From positions 3,038,001-3,102,000 of the forward strand of contig CM053329.1 in NCBI GenBank assembly GCA_028583605.1: a stretch of 64,000 nucleotides of DNA, given 5' to 3'. This document shows, in pieces, positions 1-12,322 of this stretch; position 1 is the stretch's first letter; every line of letters starts with the position of its first letter. Source of the DNA: Dastarcus helophoroides. Its lineage: Eukaryota; Arthropoda; Insecta; Coleoptera; Bothrideridae. Made by a program: the position numbers and the translations under genes. Under the pieces are notes generated by a model. That model made no database searches and was not told the origin of the DNA. It saw nothing but the letters and a program-made list of their open reading frames with translations.

Positions 1-86
1 TATTGTTATGCCTTAAACTGCCTGCTAGTAAATTCTCAGACCAATTCAAGTAAAACATTTAGGGGTACCTACGTAAATTCTCAGAT

Positions 87-541
87 AAGGATGTGTAAAC
101 TCTTGTGTCACATATAGATTTATAACTTCATACAGATTTTTAACTATATGGAGGTGGTCCTGAAAATTTGTGACCGAATAATTTTTAATTTATAAGATTT
201 AAAACTAAAAAGATTAAACGCATACAATACATGAATAATTGATACATGAATAGATTTTATTGTGTTGAGTGACATGAATATTTCACCCAAGTCTACCAAT
301 TTTATTGCGTTGGTTGGTTGGTTGTCTCAACTATCGTAGTTCAAAATTAAATTTGTGTATTAACTTGTATATTAATATAAGAAGTTCAAATTAAAAGTAT
401 GTTTCTTACCTGACAACATTGCCTTTGACTCATTTGCTTATCCTATCAATTTGTAGAAGTTTATACATTTTTATCTGAGAACCTACACATAATCTGAATT
501 TTTCTAGTCGACAACGCTAATTTAGGAGTTTACACATCCTT
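87..541. repeat. Inverted repeat pair, possible small DNA element
   Basis: A perfect 16-base inverted repeat, AAGGATGTGTAAACTC at 87-102 and its complement at 526-541, encloses about 420 bases of AT-rich DNA. The words around it (TTCTCAGAT on the left, TCTGAGAACC near 476 on the right) are also partly mirrored. This looks like the ends of a small terminal-inverted-repeat element, but no target duplication could be fixed. Confidence 0.35.
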
Positions 542-699
542 CTCAAGATACTATCCTCAACGTCACTTTTAACGGATTACTGATTAACTGACATTCGTTA
601 GTTGACATTTTAACTTTGATGACACTTTCATAAAGGTGTAAACTATCGTGTGAACTTGTTTGTTTCAATTTTTTATACTTCAATTTTTTAGCAAACAAA

Positions 700-810
700 A
701 TGGACAATGCTACCACAGGACTTTCTACACCTAAAAGATCAAAACGTCATCAAATATTAACAGAAACGAATGCAGAATTAATAAATTTACTAGCTGGTGA
801 TAATTTGTAA
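700..810 (+). pseudogene. Short N-terminal transposase-like ORF, origin uncertain
   Basis: An ATG at 700 opens 36 codons with a basic patch (TPKRSKR) and then stops at 808-810. Acidic and serine-rich words follow in other frames, such as DISYNSSDI around 840. That composition resembles the disordered N-terminus of piggyBac-type transposases, but no catalytic block follows and the reading frame is lost within 150 bases. It may be a decayed transposase start or chance. I do not assign a function. Confidence 0.2.
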
Positions 811-2480
811 ACATTGTCCTCGATTTCGAAGAAGATGGTGATATTTCTTATAACAGTAGTGACATACAGTGACAACATTATGTCAAAAATGATAAAAGAA
901 AGCACCTGTTAATCGTTTGAAATAATCCCCAGAACTTTGCCAAATACTGTTGATTGGCAAGCTGATTTTAGTTCGTTGAATATTCTTCCATTTGTTGCGG
1001 ATATCTGTTACAAATTGTAGTATTATTCTTCAGTTAAAGATTCAAAATTAGCTTATGTTCGATTTTAGGTTAGGTTCGGTTTTTAGGTTATGTTTGTTTT
1101 TAGGTTATGTTCATTTTAAGTCAAGTTTGGTTCTCAAATTTTTGATTTGCGCAATAATTGTCATGACTGGATTAAAATATCGTCATCCAGCTCCAAGCTA
1201 TGGTTAAAATTTCAAGTCTCTAGCTCATTGGGAAGTTAGTTTAAAATCGATTGCAAAATTTATAGAACTGTCAGATACACATCAATGTTAAACGTCAATT
1301 GAAGTTAGTTTTTAATCACAGACAAGAAGGTGAGCTAATAAAATAATATGTAATAAAAAGAGAACACTGACATTTTTGAAGGATAAAAGATAGAACAGTT
1401 ATGGAGAACTGTTCTCTTAAAAACAGTAGGTCTGGTCATCTAGTTTCTGGTAATTTTCCAAATTAATAATAAATAGGGAGGGGATTATATGTATAGATTT
1501 TGAACAAAATATGCAAATAACATCTATGCAGATTCTGAACAAAATATGCACCGCAATTACAATTATATGCACATTAATATGCATTATATATGCAAAAAAT
1601 TGGGTTGGATATAGGACAGGAGATCCTTGATAATTAAAAAAAGCTATATTACCATTCAAGATTAACTCCTTACCTTAAATCGCAGGTATTAAAATTATAT
1701 TTTTATATAAGAATTATTTAAAATTTGTCCGAGCTAAAATTTTTTGGAGCATATTATCTCAAAATTGTAGATATAAATAGAGTAAGTTCTGCTACAAATT
1801 TTAAAAGCGTCAGGTATATTTTAATTATTAATTTAAATTTTTCTTTAAAATGTACCAAAATTATATAGAAAATCAACCATTAACTTAATTGTTACAGTTT
1901 TTAAAAATGGCTAGGAATCGCGTTTTGTGATGAAAATTTAAGAGCACATTAATTCTGAAATTAAAATTAGTTTTTGGTAAAATTTTGAGCATTTACATAT
2001 TCTTATAAATGAGAATAGAAACATTTCATTAATATCATCAGGAAAACAGTTTTCACAAGAAGAGTTGCTTCAGATACTTGAAACTGTCTCCTTAAAATAT
2101 TAAAGGAGTCTAACGATGTATTAGAGTAATTTTATTCAAAAATAAAAGAGGCAGTTTATTTGTCTTTGCGACGGTATAAGGTAACATGACTATATTATGT
2201 GAGACAAACGCATACATATGTATTTGTAGTAGTATCTAGCTATCTACAATATTTTTATAGAATTGCCAAAATAACGTTCTTGTCCCGAACTAACTTGTGA
2301 TATAGTTGAAATCACGTTTATATTCGGTACTCGATATTTTTTTACCGCAAGCACGACAAGATTTAAACATAATGAAAGAAAAAACGCAAGTTCTAAAATT
2401 ACGGGATAAAAAATAAAAATATGTACTAATAACGAGCGTTTTTTTTTGCTTTAGATTGTTGGCTAATTGTTGCTTATAAG
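811..2480. other. AT-rich intergenic stretch with minor repeats
   Basis: No gene is supported here. At 1061-1120 a word close to TTTTTAGGTTATGTTCG is repeated three times with a period of about 19-20 bases. At 1494-1550 the word GAACAAAATATGCA occurs twice. The open frames on either strand have no coding character. Confidence 0.5.
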
Positions 2481-2895
2481 CAGTCTGGAAACTGTTGATA
2501 ACAATCGTATAGTTACTCATTGGACAAACATTTTATCTGTGAAGCCTACAATTTCAAAAAATAATGCTTTTATTTAAATTACATTTTATTTTAGTGTTCA
2601 ACTTTACATTTTTTCTTGCCGAAAACAGTAAAAATGTGCCGAAATATGAGACTTTATAAGAAATATGCTAGCATTTCGGCAGTCTGGGAACTGCTGGCGC
2701 CGTAATTTTTATAGCAATCGGATAGTTGCTCATTGAACAAAAATTTTACCTTTGAAGTATATATTTTCAAATAATTATGACTTTAATTTAAGCAACACCT
2801 TCTTTTAGTGTTTTGAACTTTACATTTTTTCGTGCCGAATGCAATAAAAATATGCCGACATATGCAAACTTATTAGAAATATGCTAGCAACTAAA
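2481..2895. repeat. Two-copy tandem duplication, about 215-bp unit
   Basis: Two diverged head-to-tail copies are visible. CAGTCTGGAAACTG at 2481 recurs as CAGTCTGGGAACTG at 2680. CATTGGACAAACATTT near 2518 recurs as CATTGAACAAAAATTT at 2731, and ACTTTACATTTTTTCTTGCC near 2600 recurs near 2818. The period shifts from about 199 to 217 bases because the second copy carries a small insertion. No gene is associated. Confidence 0.6.
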
Positions 2896-5800
2896 AAATA
2901 TGTATGTAATAATTCGTTTCCAGCTGATCCCTTACCTTCAACATTACGATGAACTTTATTAGTCTTTGGATGAATCCCAAAAAAATCAAACTATTTGAAA
3001 TAAAGTATTTTCTAGCAATTTCTTATTCCCAAAAATTATAAAATACAATGGCTCGAAATAACTTAAAATACTTTATTATAAAATACGGGTGGCAACTTTA
3101 GTCCAACAGCTATAGATGGCGGTGTCAGTAATCTACTAACAATTTCTGATTATAACATTACGCTTTTATCGGGAATATCAAAAAGATACCTCTTTTTTTG
3201 GGTAATAGTATTAAATAATTCCACCGATTAAAGTTGTTTTTTTTTTATGTGGATTCATAATAATAGGACTTACATCTAAGAAATAATATACTCTAATTAT
3301 AAAATCCAATTCCATTGTGAGAACCTTAATTCATATATAGATATGTGGAGATTAAATGCATTGGATTCTAGACATAATGGCAAGTCCGGTAAATAATAAT
3401 GAGCAGCGAAATGAGAAGTTTTCTATATTTTATTGAAATACACATTTATATTCCTTCGTACCTTGTTGAGAAAGCTTAGAAACAAAGTGTATTGGACACG
3501 GTCACGCCACCGGGAGTTTTAGTCTTGTCTCGTGGTATTGACCCGCCACGTAAACTGCCTTTGTTAAAACCTACCCCTCTTCACTAATTATTAATTCTAA
3601 TGCCCCTTATCTTTTTTATCCGAGCTTTGCTTGTTTGTGTGCAGAAATGTTTCTATACTTTTTGATTTATGGGCTAATAACCGTGGCTGATTACTTTTAC
3701 ATTTACTATCTTCACGCTTCGTTATTTGTTCTGTTGTTTATTTTGCGAACTTTATTTGACTGCGCTTCACTGAATAGAGTTTAGCTGTGTGGAGATTATT
3801 TAGCGTATTTTAGTTTTACAAATAATATTAAAAGTGCCTTAACATGTTGTGTTTTGTTAAAATCCATTTTGTAATGCTTTTTCAATTAAATGGTATACGC
3901 AATAAACAATTACATTTTCCTTTGAAACTATATAATTCTATCTGAATATTGTTCATTCCTGCAATTTACACAGTAAAAAGGAACAACATTTTTGACGATT
4001 TTAAACTCAAAATTTCGACCTTTTTTATAAAAATTTCGAGATTTAGTCGAAATTTCGAGAGTAAAGCCGACATAAGTCTCAAAATTTACAAAAAAAGTTG
4101 AAATTTTGGTTATTAAAATTTAAAATTACTAAACTACTGACTTTCAATATTGTATGGAAACCGTCCTGGTGCAGTGTGATGGGCATTAAAGAGAAAGAAA
4201 ACAAAACATTTAGAGTTTTTGGAGCTTAAAGCTAATTCCGAGTTTAAAGTTGAAGTTTCGATTTGAAACTAGTAATTTAGAAAATAAAGTCGAAAACGAT
4301 TTTAAATTGGAAATTTAGAATTTAACCGAAGAGTATTTCTTTAAATAATGTTCCTCCTACTCATAAGTACATACTCGTAAAAATTCGAACAAGACCAATA
4401 TTGTTTGTCCGTGCTCAATTTTTATTGCGAAATGACGAAAAATGGTTTGGCCAAGGACAACGGTTTGCCAATTTTGTGGAAAATCGAAAGTTGCCTAGTC
4501 TGATTCCACCTCAAACGTAGTGAATAAATTTATTGAGTCTAAAATGTAATAAATCTTGTCCAAAATTGGGTAAATATCTATGAACCATAATTATATCATG
4601 AGACTTGTCATATTAGGCATGTATCTATGACTAATGCCATGTATTGTAATTTATTTTTTATAGGCTAGCTGGGTCTTTGTATAAGCCTAAACAACTATCA
4701 TTATTTTCAATAAAAGTTCTCTTGATCGCTTAGCCATATGAACCTATATGGCTGCACAAAATCAATGAATGGATATAATACTATTAAATCAGGATTTGCC
4801 TTTAAAATGGTATCACATCCAAGCATTGTCTGTTGACATTTAGGCGAGACAATAGAAATTCCCAGCACATGAAATAAGCGCTTTTATACAGCGCCTGGAA
4901 AATCCAATGTGAATTGTCTAGCAAACAAAATTAAACCATGCAAATAAAGATTAATGTCGGAGGGTTAACGCAAATATCTGCTTTGCACATCATTTTGCGG
5001 TATTTGATGATAAAACCAAACAAATGCCTTAAAATATAATGAAACGGAAGAAGCCAACATTTGCTGGCATTCTCGAATATTTACTATTAATTAAGAATAA
5101 TATTTTCAGGATTTCTCGTTAATCTTCTGTAAAATAAGGGCTGTGCTTTAAAGCAGTCCGTTGAGCTACTCAACAATAGCGCTGCTTTAGCAAAATCCTA
5201 AAAGATTGGGGATTAAAAGCTTTTGAGCAAGATTAAACGGAACATGTTGGATTTGGTTTTAGCATGGCTGAAATTGCTAATTAACAGTATTGACAAATTG
5301 TGAGGTAGCGAGTGTCTTTGATTGTGGTTTGATAAATAAATGGTGGATGTGTATATTGTAAATGAGGAAGTTTGTTAAAGGATTCTATTCAAAGAACCTT
5401 ATCTTAAAATGTAGGTACACATTATACGATTATTAATATCTTGATAGTAGGAATAATGCTGCAAATTAATCGCAGATGCCATTTGTACACACATCAATCA
5501 ATAATTATTGATTTGATGAGAGGCGGTTATGTTCAGCAACCATTATTATATTACTAAGTGTAATAAAATATAAATTTTTTTAATTATTATGTATAAAGTG
5601 TCCTAGTCATAAAGTTATTATTTTAAGAAGCAAAAACTTGATACAAAACGCATAGAGTATTTTGAGATATAACATATTTTTAAATCATAATTTAAACCAC
5701 TTTTTAGGGTTGTAACTGGCTCCAAGCTCCTTTGACATCCCTATAAAATGCGATAGCTGCTCTACAACTTGCAATCGGGAATCTGAAGGAAATAGAACAT

Positions 5801-6930
5801 TGTTTTACTTATGCCCGAAATCTAAAAACATGGAAGTCATCAAGTCATATTTTCGGCTCCAAGAGCCCCGAAGAAATCGTTGAGTGATTCACCTTTTTCC
5901 CCGTTAATGAAAACGAATTGCACAAGAAAGTCAATGTGATATCTCAAAAATAGTGCGAAGTATGTAAAAAAATTAAATATTTTCCTAAGACCATTACAAA
6001 CGTTTTGAGTTTTGTGAATCTATGAGAAAGATAGGCGATGCTGATGGAAAACTTTTAAACTATGAGTTGCTTATCAACGAGAGACGAATAATCCTTTTCC
6101 TATTAAAGATGTTACAATGACCGAATAGCTTGCAAAAATAAACACTTTAGATTTCCTTTAAGTACAATTAAACCTAAATGTTACGTTAAGAATTTCCGTC
6201 AACAATAAACAATGAAAGTGCCGGTATGTCGCAATCAATAGTCTCTTGTTAGGGGATTGATAGAGTTGATATCTGTTAAAAGGCAGAAAAATCATTTTGT
6301 CCGATTTTCTGCCTTTACTAAACTTTCCGAATAAGTGGTTAAAATTAATAACATTCTGACTAAGCCACCTTGTATGTCTTATTCACTTGAACAGTAGCTT
6401 TAATTTATAGTTTATAAAACCATTACTATATGCGTACATTCCATGATATAAATCTACTAATTAGTGATATCACCTGCTTAAGATGCTGAGAATTTTTTGG
6501 AATTTGCTTGTTCTGGATTTGATAAGTTGGTAGTCATGGTTGATAAAAACACTTTTTGATATATAGCTAATATTGCTTCTGGTATGATTTAGAAAATAGG
6601 AGTCATATTTGGTAAAATAATGTTTCCATTTATCTCAGCATTGGTACTCCTGATTTAATAAGAATATTACCTCATATACTACTATTAACTTCGTAACAAG
6701 GGCAAATGATCGAGCTGATATAAATTTAATACATATTTTAATGCTTTCATTTTTCTTAATTAGGCTTAAACTTATTTCCGAAATAATTTTTCAAAATATA
6801 AATTTCTGTATTCCATAACAGTTGATGGGTAAGTAAGTTTTTGTATAAACTGTGAGCTTATCGCAATTGATTGATATGTGGATTAAATAATATAGCAAAT
6901 ATAGATTTTTAAAATTATATCACATTAATT
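2896..6930. other. Gene-poor AT-rich intergenic region
   Basis: About 4 kb without a supportable gene. From 3990 to 4320 it is dense in words like AAATTTCGA and AAATTTTGA on both strands. Around 3490-3660 is a slightly GC-richer patch ending in an acceptor-like TTTGTGTGCAG, but no coding frame follows it. The remainder shows nothing recognisable. Confidence 0.5.
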
Positions 6931-6934
6931 ACGA

Positions 6935-6940
6935 TTTATT
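6935..6940 (-). terminator. Poly(A) signal of the PQG-repeat gene
   Basis: AATAAA read on the minus strand (TTTATT on plus), about 30 bases beyond the stop codon at 6970. Its distance and orientation fit the 3' end of the secreted-protein gene. Confidence 0.5.
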
Positions 6941-6969
6941 TGCAATAAATAATTTAAATAAATAATTAA

Positions 6970-7809
6970 TTACACAGCCCTATTGACTCTTCTAAACTGC
7001 AAACTTTCTGAATCGTAAGTGTAAATTGGATCTCTAATAGGATCAACATTTTGATATTTAAGTTGAGCTGAAAATGCCATATTTCTGGCATCGTCTTTGG
7101 TAACGTAATTAACCTTTTGAAGCAAACCAGAAGGATGATAGAGATAGTAAACACCTTCTTCGCCTTCGACTAGCCTTTCACTCTCATCGAAATTTTCAAT
7201 TGTTGTACTAGGAATATCTGTGGTTGTAAATTCAAAGTTTTCTGTAGTTGTCAGTTCTTCTGGAACACCGTATTCGCTTCTTAAAGGAAGTCCATAGTCG
7301 GTATTGGATACAGGAAGATACTGATTTTCGGGTGGTCCATAAACATTGTGAGGCCTTGCTGGCTGATTTCCTGGTCGAATTCCTGATTGTCCCTGGGGTT
7401 GTCCTTGGGGATGTCCCTGTGGCTGTCCTTGGGGATATCCCTGTGGCTGTCCCTGGGGTTGTCCTTGGGGTCGTCCTTGGGGTCGTCCTTGTGGTTGTTC
7501 TTGGGGATGTCCCTGTGGCTGTCCTTGGGGATATTCCTGTGGCTGTCCCTGGGGTTGTCCTTGGGGTCGTCCTTGGGGTCGTCCTTGGGGTCGTCCTTGT
7601 GGTTTCCCTTGAGGTTGCCCCTGTGGTTGTCCTTGGGGTTGTCCTCCTGGTTGCCTTTCAGGTAAATTAAAACTTGGTCCCGTTGGTCTCCAACCTGATG
7701 GAGGATAGGGAGCTGTGGCTTGCTGTGATCCACCAAATTGCGGGGATATGTGGCTGACATCTCCATATGTACCAAAGATACAAAGAGCAACCAATATAAT
7801 TGACTTCAT
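6970..7809 (-). CDS. Secreted PQG-repeat protein with conserved C-terminal module
   Basis: A single open frame of 279 residues. Residues 1-16 are a hydrophobic signal peptide ending near TYG, so the product is predicted to be secreted. Residues 37-50 read SGWRPTGPSFNLPE. Residues 56-140 are a near-perfect array of four-residue PQGX units (X is Q, R, H, K or Y), encoded by 12-base repeats. Residues 156-183 hold YGPP, NQYLP and YGxP motifs reminiscent of structural and cuticle proteins. A Thr/Glu-rich linker (186-215) leads to a compact C-terminal module at 219-276 with YHPSGLLQKV, KDDARNMA and PIYTYD. The gene at 20414-26522 carries the same module with roughly two-thirds identity by eye. I believe this is an insect-specific secreted family (DUF4794 is my candidate, unverified); its function is unknown. 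The start codon is supported by the signal peptide and a well-placed promoter 45 bases upstream. Confidence 0.88.
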   Translation of the reverse strand: MKSIILVALCIFGTYGDVSHISPQFGGSQQATAPYPPSGWRPTGPSFNLPERQPGGQPQGQPQGQPQGKPQGRPQGRPQGRPQGQPQGQPQEYPQGQPQGHPQEQPQGRPQGRPQGQPQGQPQGYPQGQPQGHPQGQPQGQSGIRPGNQPARPHNVYGPPENQYLPVSNTDYGLPLRSEYGVPEELTTTENFEFTTTDIPSTTIENFDESERLVEGEEGVYYLYHPSGLLQKVNYVTKDDARNMAFSAQLKYQNVDPIRDPIYTYDSESLQFRRVNRAV

Positions 7810-7849
7810 GATGGGGTGCGGTTGTAATCTTCTAACGCAAGCTGATGTT

Positions 7850-7884
7850 AGAATGATAAAATCTGATTCTGTTTGTTATTTATA
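7850..7884 (-). promoter_or_regulatory. TATA box and initiator of the PQG-repeat gene
   Basis: On the minus strand TATAAATA occupies 7884-7877, and TCATTC, a full match to the arthropod initiator TCAKTY, has its A (+1) at 7854, 30 bases downstream. This places transcription start 45 bases before the ATG at 7809. The same layout precedes the paralogous gene at 26522. Confidence 0.72.
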
Positions 7885-8945
7885 CAAATTTTAAAGGTTG
7901 CTTAATAGAGGTTTAAATAATAATTTAACATTGACCCCTAAGAATCACTTGCGGTTATGTTATTATAATCTGAATCACGTACTGGAAGGACAGGACGAAA
8001 CCTGAATTTTAATTTGGAACAACGAAAGTCAGAGCTGAAGCTATCTTAATAGTTATTTCATATTCTCTTACATCTGCACACGTGAATACTGCATAATCTA
8101 TTAATTACTACGTTAAAATCAAATATTATTTACTGCTGAATTACGTGAGAAAAATTGAACACAATTTGTAAGTACAAATCTGTTCACTGGCTAGCAAAAT
8201 TTTGTCAAACTAAAAGTTATACTTTTTCACATAGAAATAAAAATTCATAAAAATTAATCGGTAAATTCCAGCAATAAAACCAAATTCTAAATTAGTTTTA
8301 TTTAATATAATAGCAGGAGAACCAGCACAAGACTCTATGTATAAGTACCATTAATATAGTCGGGTTTTAAAGAAAAAACACATTTAATACAAATATTTTT
8401 AGATAATTAAGAAATACAGGTTTTATTTCTATATGCCAAAGATAAAACAATAATTACATTAATGATTTCTTAATACCTTTACCGATCACTTTGAAATTTA
8501 AAACATAGATTTTAGACTATTAAGGAATATTATTTTCTAAAATTTTAATGAAGACGGTATACCTTGTGGTATTTCTCTCTTCATATCTTTTCATTATCCA
8601 TTGCCGATATGAGCTTTTATTGCAATCTTATTTTTTTTAAATACTGCCCCAAATAAGTGGTAAACTTCATCAAACCCTTTTCACAAATCACCTACAGATA
8701 ACCATTTGTGAGACAAATTACTACTTAAGAGAACTGAAGGAAGCCAAAAGCTGTGATCCTATAGAAATACATAATGGAGTGTATCCATCGGAGTTCGCAA
8801 ACAGCTCATTTAACATTAGTAGCGTTGACCTGTTCGCGTGGTGTTTGTCAAAATTTCCGCTAGCTGTCAGTAACTCGAAAGATATATACCGAATTAAAAA
8901 TTCGCGAACATAATGTGAACATTGTGGGAACAGATATTGGATGTT
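7885..8945. other. Intergenic, no gene seen
   Basis: AT-rich upstream DNA of the PQG-repeat gene. A slightly GC-richer patch at 8700-8950 is open on the minus strand for 75 codons, but the peptide has no recognisable motif and no good promoter, so it is not called. Confidence 0.5.
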
Positions 8946-9440
8946 CACTCCATAAGATATTATAAAATTTATGCCAGAATACTAAATAGCAGATTGAAAG
9001 TAATTTTAGATGAGTTAATGGAGGAAGACCAAACAAGTTTCAGAAAAGGCAGGTCAACAGTTGATGGAATATTCACGACACAAAAATCATAAAAAAACAC
9101 AGAAAATACAACAGAGAAACCCATATAAGTTTTATAGTCTCTGAGAAAGCTTTTGACAACGTCAACAGGCGCAAATTATGGAACATTATGGAGAAACTGG
9201 TATATCCAAGACACTTAATACGACGTCTACAAATTCTCTAAATTGACACCACATTTCTAGTAGATATAGATGGAAAACTAAGTAAAGAAATAAACAACAA
9301 ATAAAGGAGTCAGACAGGGCTGCTGCATATCTCACAACTCTCTTCAACATATACATAGACAACATTATAAAAGAATGGAAAATGAAACGTTCTACAGGAA
9401 TATATCTAGATCAGCATACCTTTTTAAACTCTTGGTTTTT
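8946..9440 (+). pseudogene. LINE reverse transcriptase fragment (RTE-like)
   Basis: With several frame breaks, the plus strand encodes blocks of a non-LTR reverse transcriptase in the proper order: KFYARILNSRL, EEDQTSFRKGRST, a degenerate palm block with SEKAFDNVNRR, then GVRQGCCIS and LFNIYIDNIIKEW. A decayed FADD-region follows at about 9420 (LNSWFF). This order and wording match endonuclease/reverse-transcriptase LINEs of the RTE type common in insects, though clade assignment is by memory. Both the endonuclease and the C-terminal part are missing, so this is a dead fragment. The original gene copied LINE RNA into chromosomal DNA. Confidence 0.85.
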
Positions 9441-11423
9441 TTTGAAGTTTAAAATTTATTGAAGTAGGTGGTAGCACTTTTAATATTGGATCTGAAGTTT
9501 GTTACCGTCTCCATTACCAATAATTATAATTGTTATTTACTGTTTCAGAATAAAATTTCAGAATAAAATTTAAACTTTGAACGCCCTGTATCTCTTAAAT
9601 CAGCGATAATGGTATAAGGCATATTGACCTTAATCGTAATATTTTGGTGTCTATCATCTCCAGTTTAGGGTTGGCCCATTCTTTCTGATTCAACCTGTAT
9701 ATATTTTTTTGGTTGCCATAAGCGACTGCGGTACCAATCGAGGTAAAAATACTGCCATCCCATTTCCCATTTATTTTAGCTTGGTGACGTAATGAGTATA
9801 AGGCAATTATTTTTTGTCAATTATTCTATAAATAGCACGCTATCAGAATTTTATAGGCAGGCCGACAGATTCAAGATGATTTTTTTTAATCCCAAATATT
9901 AGCACACTTTAATTTAAGCGAAAATAAGCGTTTAAAATATGACTAAAGAAATACTCTACATTTTAACAAAAGTTTAATTAAAACTTATTTAGCCGTTGTT
10001 GAGTTATTCCCGGTCAAATAGACAAAATTATATTGGTGTGGTTATTCCATGTATACTACTTGTAAATACCCACATGAGCATATCAAAAGGCACACACTTT
10101 AATATTATTAATATACGCAAAAACGAGTTACAAGTTTTTGTCCTTTTTATTAAATCACAGCCGGTATTGCTTTCGAGACCTTATTAGACGTTAAACACAG
10201 ATTGTCGTTTTAACATCCAGAATATTTAACTTTTTACGACTACAATGCCGAGCTCGAAAATGTCGATTCCCAACAGATAAGTTCATGATGCACCACTTTA
10301 TTACCTTCAATCAAGTAATATTTTATCTATCATATGTTTTTGACGTACTAACCCCAGTTTCAATATTATCTTAATGACATTCAGAAACTATCAAACTTTA
10401 TTCACTCTCCGAAGAATAGAGTAGATTTCCAGAGATATATTACAATGGAAACTTTTGCGAATTTACAACTATAAGAGTTGCAACATGTGCCTCATTCAAC
10501 AATGTAATATTATATAAGTTTCCAGACTTAATTAAATTTAAGCGGTTTCATTTAAATTCAGATGCTGTAGAAGAATCAGTGAACAATTTCAGTTTCCTGT
10601 ACTACGTGAGATCTCATTCGCGATATTATCCAGTTTAGTTGTAACGAACTTTGAAGAAGATAGCACTATTAACTATAATGAAACCAAAAAGCCTGACAAA
10701 TACAGGAGTTTATCCGTCTAGTAAATCATTTTTCGGTAATTAATAAAACAGTAAAATAAAATTTTCATTGAGCTGAATTCCCTCTAATTGAGGCTAATGT
10801 ACATACGTCAAAGAACGCTTTGCCTTTGATCCGATCATTTACCGGCTTTAATCAATCTGTTTCCAACATGAAAAGGGAAATATTAAAGTTCATCTAAAGT
10901 TATTTTTAAAATACGCCTGAATCATTATTTTTCTCATTTACCTTTTGTTTCTCTCTAGGATAAGCCTTATTCTCGATCTCAATCTAACAACTCGTACTTT
11001 TATAATTATTTGCAAACATTTTTCCAGTATATTTTTAAAATCGCAAATGCATTTTGATGTTATTAGTTTTAAATATTTAATACCAGTAAATAGAATTGTC
11101 TTATTCCCACCTTAGGCGTTAACATACAAGGTAGGAGACAAAAATTTTCGGAATATTTTAATAGAAAATAGCAAAATTGTTTTAAATAGGTAAACTCTAA
11201 TGACGGTTCTTAATTAATTGTCGATGCAATAACACACAATTCACTTAACTTACGCTTTATTGGTCTCTTCTACATATGCTCTCGATATCTACTCGGCTCA
11301 TTCTCGACTGTCTTCTTCCCCTTGCTCCCTCACGTGCCTAGAGGTCCTGGGTTTGTATCACTGTGGCACATTCTAGGTGGAAAAGACAGTGGCGGGTTTC
11401 CCTAATGCTAACAAATATATAAC
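9441..11423. other. Intergenic with scattered transposon end words
   Basis: No gene is supported. Words such as CGCCCTGTATCTC (9581) and CAACCTGTATATA (near 9691) resemble the CCTGTA ends of Tc/mariner-type elements. A GC-richer patch at 11270-11400 (CACGTGCCTAGAGGTCCTGG) borders the mariner remnant. Nothing else is recognisable. Confidence 0.4.
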
Positions 11424-11975
11424 TGCTATACCACCTTCAAAGTAGTGTACTTGTGAAGCTATACAGTTATTCCACTTTCCTTGCCAACTGAAAGTCTTCC
11501 TCACTAAACATATTTAAAATGGTTTGCATTTGTTCTTGGATCTCCTGAATTAACGCAAATCTTTTTCCTTCAACTGCCGTGAAAAAAGTCTGCTGGAGCA
11601 AAATCTGGGGAATAAGGTCCGTGTTTAATTAAGCGTTTTTGAAACGGTTGTGTCATACGAAACAGTGGAAATGGCCCATTACCAAAAGCAGTATCATTCG
11701 ATGCGTTTCTGTAGCACTTTCTCCCAATTTCACACAAAATTTAATTTACATGTGCTTTCCTACTAAAACAGAAGCTTCTGTCATCTCGAATTTCGACGAA
11801 ATTACTTTGTTAATGCCACTATATCCATTTACATTGTTCATTACCTCAATACAGCTCGATCAAATACCATGTAGAAGTAGGATGTGGTACTACAACTGTT
11901 TTTCGTGCGAAACTCGGAAATTTTTGGATTCTACCTCGTACATAATTTGACGTACGAGTAGGATGGTCTTAAGTT
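11424..11975 (-). pseudogene. Internally deleted mariner transposase
   Basis: Read on the minus strand, the upstream part (about 11760-11680) gives NLKFCVKLGESATETHRMI in broken frame, the conserved N-terminal helix-turn-helix region of many mariner transposases. Immediately after (11637 downwards) comes the C-terminal catalytic block GPYSPDFAPADFF, followed by EGKRFALIQEIQEQM and CIASQVHYFEGG, the usual mariner C-terminus. The central region with the first two catalytic aspartates is missing, so N- and C-terminal parts are fused by deletion. Frameshifts and stops are also present. Terminal repeats were not located with confidence; the limits are approximate. Confidence 0.78.
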
Positions 11976-12019
11976 GAATCCAAATCATTAAAAAATTAGT
12001 ATCGTGCGTAGTGTTTGTT

Positions 12020-12322
12020 ACCAAAAATGAGTTTAAATTTATGGTTTTTGGAAATATAAAACTTAGGCTAAAAAATGTGAAGACCCCCTAAAATTAGTTT
12101 TACATTATTTTTGAAACAAAAACCTAATAGAGTGTTTAAAAAGCAGGTTCTTGTAAATTTAGAAAATATTTTATCCGTAACTGAAGTCACAATTATTTAC
12201 AATGGTTGTAGCTCGAAGGGGATCCATTTTAGGACACATATTTTTAGAAAGAAAAGGTCTTATTTTGACATCAAAAATGCGCTCTTAAAATATGTGGATC
12301 GAATTTTGAATCACCCGGTATA
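12020..12322. mobile_element. Fragment ending in a CACCCGGTATA transposon terminus
   Basis: The segment ends in TTTTGAATCACCCGGTATAA, a terminus type shared with the long inverted repeat at 60207-62048 (ACCGGGTG ends). The opposite end was not found, and the open frame at 12111-12323 is unremarkable. It is probably a truncated non-autonomous DNA element. Confidence 0.3.

Noticed and set aside
7248..7790. Long open frames on both strands over the PQG array
   Set aside because: They are shadows of the 12-base repeat in other frames, with monotonous repeats and no signal peptide or conserved module.
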